Positions 1-4,774 of a stretch of DNA of 6,117 nucleotides are shown here, piece by piece. A model generated the notes under the pieces. The model ran no database searches and was not told the DNA's origin. It worked only from the letters and a program-made list of their open reading frames with translations. The position numbers and the translations under genes were made by a program. The stretch is from Thermoanaerobaculia bacterium (lineage in GTDB: Bacteria > Acidobacteriota > Thermoanaerobaculia > Multivoradales > UBA5704). The stretch is taken from assembly GCA_030150965.1 (NCBI GenBank), contig JASLEW010000033.1, forward strand, positions 1 through 6,117. Reading direction: 5' to 3'. How positions within the stretch are numbered: position 1 is the first letter of the stretch; each line of letters opens with the position of its first letter.

Positions 1-147
1 CCGGCCTGCCGCGGCCGGCACCGCGCCGGCCCTCCCGCCGCCCGGGCGCTCCGCCGGTGGCGGCGCAGCCCCGGAGGGCTTGGGAGGAGGAGGCTGGCGC
101 GAACCAGAGGAGCGGCGTCGGGAGGCCATGATGCGGAGACCGCGCAT
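1..147. other. Very GC-rich window edge, possible partial gene of undecided strand
   Basis: This stretch is markedly richer in G and C than the 200-600 region that follows and has no stop in several frames. Two readings are possible. On the + strand, the third frame is open from the window edge to a TGA at 129-131, with mostly G/C third positions, and would be the last 42 codons of a gene ending in ...NQRSGVGRP. On the - strand, an ATG at 147 (with another in frame at 129) is open to the edge and would give an Arg/Ser-rich start followed by a Pro/Ala/Gly-rich low-complexity segment. Neither has a convincing Shine-Dalgarno sequence or a recognisable domain. At this base composition long open frames arise by chance, so I do not call a gene. 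Confidence 0.25.
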
Positions 148-151
148 CCTA

Positions 152-217
152 GCATGGCCGGTCTGCCCGCCGCGGCCCCCCATGCCCTCCCCCGCCACCG
201 GCCTTTCCAAGGCATGG
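152..217. repeat. Alternating short inverted repeats (GCATGG / CCATGC)
   Basis: GCATGG at 152-157, its inverse CCATGCC at 180-186, and GGCATGG at 211-217 lie within 66 bases. The middle copy can pair with either neighbour: 6 base pairs with the left copy over a 22-base loop, or 7 base pairs with the right copy over a 24-base loop, so the two hairpins are mutually exclusive. This is seen directly in the sequence. The stems are short and the GC content is high, so chance is a real explanation. If functional it could be an operator or an RNA switch, but it lies upstream of the proposed promoter at 389-417 and so would act on DNA or on a different transcript. Confidence 0.3.
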
Positions 218-388
218 CGCAGCCCAATTCAAGGATTTGGACAGGCCCCGCTCCAAAGAACTGGAGAGGCTCGTGGCACGGGCCCCCGGCAGCATCCGGA
301 CGAGTGTGGCAAGACCTTTGTTTCCAGTGGTTTATCGGTATTGAGCGAGAGCCCTCCGACCGGGCACCCGCTTTGCTTTGTAACGAGG

Positions 389-417
389 TTGACGAACCCG
401 GAGATGGCCGATAGAGT
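389..417 (+). promoter_or_regulatory. Candidate sigma-70-type promoter for the receptor gene
   Basis: TTGACG at 389-394 matches the -35 consensus TTGACA at 5 of 6 bases, and TAGAGT at 412-417 matches the -10 consensus TATAAT at 4 of 6, with the ideal 17-base spacer. It is the best promoter match I found upstream of the receptor and lies in the less GC-rich part of the intergenic region. Transcription would start near 424, giving a leader of roughly 180 bases. Assignment is by consensus match only. Confidence 0.5.
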
Positions 418-461
418 TCGTTGGCTAAAGAAAACGCAACGCTGGATCTAAAACTTGCGCG

Positions 462-470
462 AAAGGAGGG
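462..470 (+). promoter_or_regulatory. Shine-Dalgarno-like stretch without a usable start codon
   Basis: AAAGGAGGG within the receptor leader is as good a match to anti-16S rRNA as the real sites at 586-594 and 3731-3738, but no ATG, GTG or TTG lies 5-12 bases downstream. The only GTG (470-472) overlaps it and would encode seven codons. It could be a ribosome standby site, a remnant of an earlier start, a pairing partner in leader RNA structure, or chance. Confidence 0.3.
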
Positions 471-585
471 TGACGCACGGCACCCCGAAATAGCGGCGCG
501 GACCGCACATCCGTTATTCATACACCATGCCCGGAGCCTTCGCCTGTCACCAGGTCGATCAGGCCCTGTTCCACAACTACCTTCG

Positions 586-594
586 AAGGGAGGT
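586..594 (+). promoter_or_regulatory. Ribosome binding site of the receptor gene
   Basis: AAGGGAGGT ends 8 bases before the ATG at 603 and fixes that start. It overlaps a perfect 10-base palindrome, CCTTCGAAGG (580-589), and ACCT at 579-582 can also pair with AGGT at 591-594, so weak local structure could mask the site. The surrounding leader is nearly the same as that of the TPR gene at 3728-3746. Confidence 0.88.
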
Positions 595-602
595 CCATTC
601 GT

Positions 603-3545
603 ATGAAGAGTCATCACCTCTGGGGACGCGTCGCCGTCGTTGCCGCTGCCCTGCTCCTGGTCGTCGGCGGCACCGCCTTCGCCCAGCTGCAGACTGGCAA
701 CCTCTACGGCAAGGTCCTCGACCAGCAGGGCGCCGCGCTGCCCGGCGTCACCGTGACCCTGGATACGGGCGCCGCCCAGGAGGTCCAGGTCACCAACGCT
801 CAGGGCGAGTTCCGCTTCCTGAGCCTGCCCCCGGCGACGATGAAGCTCAAGGCCGAGCTGCAGGGGTTCTCGACCGTCGAGTACCCGAACATCTCGATCG
901 CCGTCGGCCACAACACCACGGTGGAAGTGACGATGAACTCGGCCGTCGAGGACGTGATCACCGTCACCACCGAGAGCCCGCTGCTGGACGAGCGCAAGGT
1001 TTCGACCGGCGCGACCGTGAACGGCACCGAGCTGCAGGAGATCCCGACCTCCCGCGATCCCTGGACCATCCTGTCGACCACCCCGGGCGTCCTCGTTGAC
1101 CGCGTCAACGTGGGCGGCAACGAGAGCGGCCAGCAGTCGGCCTACGTCGGCCCCGGCTCGACCGGCGGCAACTCGATCTGGGCGGTTGACGGCGTCGTCA
1201 TCACCGACATGGCGGCCCTCGGGTCGTCCCCGTCGTACTACGACTTCGACGCCTTCCAGGAGATGCAGGTCACCACGGGCGGCACCGACACCACGATCGC
1301 CACCGGCGGCGTGGTCGTCAACATGGTGACCAAGCGCGGCACCAACCAGTGGCGCGGCAGCGGCCGCTACTTCCTCACCCCCGGCTCGCTCGAGTCGAAC
1401 TCCAGCTTCAGCAACAGCAGCCTGCCCGCCGGGCAGACCACCCCGCGTACCGCCAACATCATCGACCAGATCACCGACTGGGGCGCCGAGATCGGCGGCC
1501 CGATCGTCAAGGACCGGTTGTGGATCTGGGGTTCGTATGGTGACCAGAAGGTGCACACCACGGCTTTCGGCGGCGCCACCAACAAGGCCGACCTGCCGAC
1601 CTACAACGGCAAGGTCAACGCCCAGCTGGCGGCCAGCAACTCGCTGACCCTGTTCGTGCTGCAGAACAACAAGACGGTCAAGGGCCGCGACGCCGGCCCG
1701 GCGCGGCCGCAGGAGACCACCTGGGACCAGGGCCACAACGGCCCGAACCCGACCGCGGCCAAGGCTGAGGACACGCAGATCTTCGGCCCCAACTTCTACC
1801 TGACCGGCCTGTTCTCGGACGTCAACGGCGGCTTCGGCCTCGTCCCCGAGGGCGGCATCGGCCCGGTCACCTACGAGGACCCGCAGCACGTGTGGCACAA
1901 CACCTTCGTCGACTACCAGGTCCTGCGTCCGCAGAAGCAGGGCAAGCTCGACGCCTCGACCTTCTTCAACCTCGGCAGCGTCAGCAACGAGTTGAAGTAC
2001 GGCGCCTCCTACCGCCGCGTGGAGAGCGACTCGCTGTCCACCTGGGGTCCCGGCCTCATCCTGGCCAACACGATCTTCGGCCTCCCGGCCGGCGACAACG
2101 TCTTCATCGCCTCGCGCGAGGAGAACCTGAAGGTCCGCACCACCTACACCTCCGGCTACGCGCAGGACACCCTGACCGCCGGCAACCTGACCGCCAACAT
2201 CGGCGTGCGCTATGACCTGCAGCAGGGCCATAACCTGCCGTCGACCCTGGTGGCCAACCCGTCCGACCCGGCCCTCCTGCCGGCTTTCAACTATACCGGC
2301 GGCGCCGCCGGATTCAGCTGGTCCGACTTCACCCCGCGCATCGGTTTGACCTATGCCCTGGGCAAGGACCGCAAGACCCTGCTGCGGGCCAGCTACTCGC
2401 GCTACGCCGACCAGCTCGGCGCCGGCTTCGCGTCGGTCCTCAACACCACCGGCGCGCAGTCCTACTACTACTTCCTCACCCCGGGTACCGGCCCCGGCCT
2501 GCCGGGCGTCCTCAACCCCGGCTTCGGCTACAGCGGCAACGTCAATCCGAACACCGGCCTGCCGCTGGCGTTCAACGCCGTCAACCCGAACTTCTCGGCG
2601 CCGCTGACCGACGAGGTCCTGGCCAGCGTCGAGCACGCCATCCTTCCCGAGCTGGTGGTCGGCCTGAACCTGACCTACCGCCATCTCTCCAACCAGGTGC
2701 TGACCGACAGGGAGGGCGGCAACGGCGACCTCCTGGTGTTCGACACCCCGAACCCGTTCGACCCGTCGACCCTGAACAGCGTCGGCCGGCCGGCCACCGC
2801 GGCGGACTTCATCCCGGTCACCGGCACGACCACCCTGCCCAACGGCCAGACGGCGAGCTACACCTACTACATCCTCAAGCCGAGCCTCAGCACCCGCAAC
2901 GGCACCTACCTCACCAACGGCGACCAGACCTCGGACTACAAGGGCGCCTCGCTGGTGATCAACAAGCGCCTGTCCAACCACTGGATGCTGCGTGGCAACT
3001 TCACCTACTCCGACTGGACCGCCGGTGGCAACAGCGGCCTGCCTGACCCGACCGACTACCTGCCGGGCGGCAACCGCAACGGCGACCAGATCCTGGTCCA
3101 GAGCGCCGGATCGGGCCCCAAGCAGTACGTCTTCATCAACAGCAAGTACTCCTACAACCTGAACGGCATGTACCAGATCGCGCCGGACCGTCCGTGGGGC
3201 TTCAACATCGCGGGCAACTACACCGGCCACCAGGGCTATGCCGATCCGTACTTCGCCCAGGTCACCCTGCCGAGCAACTATGCCGGCGGTCCGCGCGAGA
3301 ACATCCTCGTCGGCCGTCCGGACGCGCAGCGCCTCCCGGGCCTGAACGTGTTCGACGCCCGCATCGAGAAGGAGTTCACCTTCCAGGACTTCGGCCTCAC
3401 CCTGGGAATGGACGTCTTCAACCTGTTCAACTCGTCGACGGTCACCCAGAGGGTCGGCGAGCTGGGCCTCTCGAACACCAACTTCGTCTACGAGATCCTG
3501 GCCCCGCGGGTCTACCGCTTCGGCGCCCGCATCAGCTTCCGCTGA
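603..3545 (+). CDS. TonB-dependent outer-membrane receptor with N-terminal carboxypeptidase-regulatory-like domain (Oar-like)
   Basis: A 980-residue outer-membrane receptor expected to import a substrate using TonB/ExbBD energy; the substrate is unknown. The start ATG has a strong ribosome binding site and is followed by a signal peptide (basic start, hydrophobic residues 10-25, likely cleavage after AFA at 27). Residues about 31-112 form a CarboxypepD_reg-type beta-sandwich (GKVLDQQGAALPGVTVTLD, then a GEF turn and an LQGF segment). Residues about 117-245 are the plug, with PLLDERKVSTGATV, IPTSRDPWTIL, GNESGQQS and the NMVTKRGTN segment. The remainder is the barrel, with alternating aromatic and polar strands, GAEIGGPIVKDRLWIWGSYG near 294-313, DVFNLFN at 937-943 and a last strand ending RFGARISFR. 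No TonB box is obvious. The protein has no cysteine. Length and motifs fit the expanded Acidobacteriota receptor family. It appears to be transcribed alone and ends at a strong terminator. Confidence 0.95.
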   Translation: MKSHHLWGRVAVVAAALLLVVGGTAFAQLQTGNLYGKVLDQQGAALPGVTVTLDTGAAQEVQVTNAQGEFRFLSLPPATMKLKAELQGFSTVEYPNISIAVGHNTTVEVTMNSAVEDVITVTTESPLLDERKVSTGATVNGTELQEIPTSRDPWTILSTTPGVLVDRVNVGGNESGQQSAYVGPGSTGGNSIWAVDGVVITDMAALGSSPSYYDFDAFQEMQVTTGGTDTTIATGGVVVNMVTKRGTNQWRGSGRYFLTPGSLESNSSFSNSSLPAGQTTPRTANIIDQITDWGAEIGGPIVKDRLWIWGSYGDQKVHTTAFGGATNKADLPTYNGKVNAQLAASNSLTLFVLQNNKTVKGRDAGPARPQETTWDQGHNGPNPTAAKAEDTQIFGPNFYLTGLFSDVNGGFGLVPEGGIGPVTYEDPQHVWHNTFVDYQVLRPQKQGKLDASTFFNLGSVSNELKYGASYRRVESDSLSTWGPGLILANTIFGLPAGDNVFIASREENLKVRTTYTSGYAQDTLTAGNLTANIGVRYDLQQGHNLPSTLVANPSDPALLPAFNYTGGAAGFSWSDFTPRIGLTYALGKDRKTLLRASYSRYADQLGAGFASVLNTTGAQSYYYFLTPGTGPGLPGVLNPGFGYSGNVNPNTGLPLAFNAVNPNFSAPLTDEVLASVEHAILPELVVGLNLTYRHLSNQVLTDREGGNGDLLVFDTPNPFDPSTLNSVGRPATAADFIPVTGTTTLPNGQTASYTYYILKPSLSTRNGTYLTNGDQTSDYKGASLVINKRLSNHWMLRGNFTYSDWTAGGNSGLPDPTDYLPGGNRNGDQILVQSAGSGPKQYVFINSKYSYNLNGMYQIAPDRPWGFNIAGNYTGHQGYADPYFAQVTLPSNYAGGPRENILVGRPDAQRLPGLNVFDARIEKEFTFQDFGLTLGMDVFNLFNSSTVTQRVGELGLSNTNFVYEILAPRVYRFGARISFR

Positions 3546-3573
3546 TCCTCGCTTCTCTTAGGCTGTTCCACTG

Positions 3574-3605
3574 CCGCCGGGGGCAACCCCGGCGGTTTTC
3601 TTTTT
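3574..3605 (+). terminator. Intrinsic (rho-independent) terminator after the receptor gene
   Basis: A perfect 9-base-pair stem, CCGCCGGGG (3574-3582) with CCCCGGCGG (3587-3595), closes a GCAA loop of the GNRA type and is followed by TTTTCTTTTT (3596-3605). It begins 28 bases after the receptor stop codon. It separates the receptor transcript from the downstream TPR/sulfatase pair, which therefore probably has its own promoter in 3606-3730. The run of T is on the + strand only, so it acts in one direction. Confidence 0.93.
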
Positions 3606-3730
3606 CCCCTGACGCGGAGTAAACTGCCGCCGCTCGCCCGCGGTCCGGCCCGGCGCCCGGCGCTGCCCGTTTCTGCCAACGGCGCTCCCCTGCCGCACCG
3701 CGGTTTGGCGTTCCCATCAACCCGCACTCG

Positions 3731-3738
3731 AAGGAGGT
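3731..3738 (+). promoter_or_regulatory. Ribosome binding site that fixes the TPR gene start
   Basis: AAGGAGGT, a near-perfect anti-16S match, sits 8 bases before ATG 3747. This decides the start over an in-frame TTG at 3705 that would add 14 residues ahead of an otherwise normal signal peptide. The ribosome binding site itself lies inside that would-be extension. Confidence 0.92.
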
Positions 3739-3746
3739 CATTCGCC

Positions 3747-4766
3747 ATGTCGCGCATCGTGAGATCAGCGGCACTGGTCGCGCTCGTCCTGGTGTGCGCC
3801 TCGCCGCTTGCAGCCCAGGACTGGGCCGGACGCGGCCGGGCCCAGGGCATCGTCAAGGACGCGCAGGGCAACCCGGTCGCCGGCGCCAAGGTGACCCTGC
3901 GGCCGGGAACCGGCAGGGTCGAGCCCGACAAGCCGGGACCGCCGTCGATGAAGACCGACAAGAGCGGCCGCTGGTCGATCCTCGGCCTCTCCGACGGCAA
4001 CTGGGGCGTGCTGATCGAGGCCGACGGCTTCATCGCCTCGGAGGGCCAGATCAACGTGGTGGGAAGCGGCCCGCCGGCGCCGCCGGTGGTCATCAACCTG
4101 AAGCCGGCCACCGGCGGCGGCACGGCCGCGCCGGGCGGCAAGCAGGAGCCGCCCAAGCCGTCCAAGACCTCGCTCGCCAACCAATCGATCGTCAAGGGCA
4201 ACGAGCTGCTCAACGAGCAGAAGTACGCCGAGGCGCGCGCCGAGTATCAGAAGGCCCTGGAGCTGATCGAGAAGCCGGCCGACAAGCCGCAGCTGCTGCG
4301 CGCCGTCGCCAGCACCTACTACAAGGAGTCGAGCGAGGCGAAGAGCAAGGACGAGAAGGCGCAGAAGGTGGACCTGGCGGTGGTCGAGCTCAAGAAGGCG
4401 CTGGAGATCCAGCCCGACGACCCGGAGACCATGCAGCTGCTGATCAACCTCCTGGTGAGCGTCGGGCGTGACGCCGAGGCCCAGACCTACATCGCCAAGA
4501 TGCCGGCCGGCAAGGTGGATCCCGACACCATGCTGAACATCGGCATCAAGTACTACAACGGCAAGCAGCTCGACAAGGCGCTCGACGAGTTCACCCAGGT
4601 CATCACTGCGAATCCCAACCTGCCCGACCCCTATTACTACCGCGGGCTGGTCTACCTGAACCTGGGCAAGACCGCCGAGGCCAAGGCCGACTTCAAGAAG
4701 CTCCTGGAGATCGACCCCAACAACAAGAATGCCAAGGAGGCCAAGGAATTCCTCAGCTCGCTCTGA
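3747..4766 (+). CDS. Exported CarboxypepD_reg-domain and TPR-repeat protein
   Basis: A 339-residue protein with no named orthologue that I recognise. Residues 1-23 are a signal peptide (MSRIVRSAALVALVLV..., cleavage near LAA|QDW), so it should be periplasmic; Cys17 lies inside the hydrophobic core without a lipobox, and the mature protein has no cysteine. Residues about 31-118 form a carboxypeptidase-regulatory-like beta-sandwich (GIVKDAQGNPVAGAKVTL, KSGRWSILGL, ADGF). A Gly/Pro/Lys-rich linker spans about 119-142. Residues about 144-339 are TPR helices: clear units near 144-177, 260-293 and 294-327 (YYYRGLVYLNLGKTAEAKADFKKLLEIDPN), with weaker ones near 183-222 (carrying a charged insert, KSKDEKAQK) and 226-254. 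TPR units mediate protein-protein contacts, so a scaffold or adaptor role in the envelope is inferred. The gene is 8 bases ahead of the sulfatase-like gene and probably co-transcribed with it. Confidence 0.92.
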   Translation: MSRIVRSAALVALVLVCASPLAAQDWAGRGRAQGIVKDAQGNPVAGAKVTLRPGTGRVEPDKPGPPSMKTDKSGRWSILGLSDGNWGVLIEADGFIASEGQINVVGSGPPAPPVVINLKPATGGGTAAPGGKQEPPKPSKTSLANQSIVKGNELLNEQKYAEARAEYQKALELIEKPADKPQLLRAVASTYYKESSEAKSKDEKAQKVDLAVVELKKALEIQPDDPETMQLLINLLVSVGRDAEAQTYIAKMPAGKVDPDTMLNIGIKYYNGKQLDKALDEFTQVITANPNLPDPYYYRGLVYLNLGKTAEAKADFKKLLEIDPNNKNAKEAKEFLSSL

Positions 4767-4774
4767 GCCGGGGA

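Larger units (their letters stand above)
148..602. other. Intergenic/leader region upstream of the receptor gene
   Basis: About 450 bases with no supported gene. GC content is visibly lower and more mixed than in the flanking genes, with A/T-containing patches around 225-260, 305-345, 370-395 and 420-460. It holds a short inverted-repeat cluster, a sigma-70-like promoter at 389-417, a Shine-Dalgarno-like stretch without a start codon at 462-470 and the receptor ribosome binding site. Open frames that cross it (for example from TTG 421 or ATG 527) lack ribosome binding sites and run into or through the receptor start in another frame, so they are treated as chance. I found no tRNA and no riboswitch class I could recognise. 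Confidence 0.7.

Noticed and set aside
274..289. A sigma-54-like TGGCACG element
   Set aside because: The -24 half matches well but the expected GC-containing -12 half (TTGCA-like) is absent at the required spacing.
80..451. Open frames on the + strand in the upstream region (80-451, 154-414, 421-606)
   Set aside because: No ribosome binding sites, no recognisable domain, mutual overlap in different frames, and the proposed promoter lies within them.
527..1099. A 190-codon + strand open frame starting at ATG 527
   Set aside because: It has no Shine-Dalgarno sequence and overlaps the receptor in another frame, giving an Arg/Pro/Gly-rich product typical of a shadow.
3596..3625. A possible promoter for the TPR gene (TTTTCT then TAAACT at 3620-3625)
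   Set aside because: The -10 match is 4 of 6, but the only -35 candidate lies in the terminator T-run and matches 3 of 6. A promoter probably exists in 3606-3730 but I cannot place it.
3705..3746. A 14-residue longer TPR protein starting at TTG 3705
   Set aside because: The ribosome binding site at 3731-3738 lies inside this extension and correctly serves ATG 3747, which begins a normal signal peptide.
3512..4213. Open frames of 233 and 139 codons on the - strand across the TPR gene 5' half
   Set aside because: Shadows of the TPR gene; they also run through the intrinsic terminator and lack ribosome binding sites.
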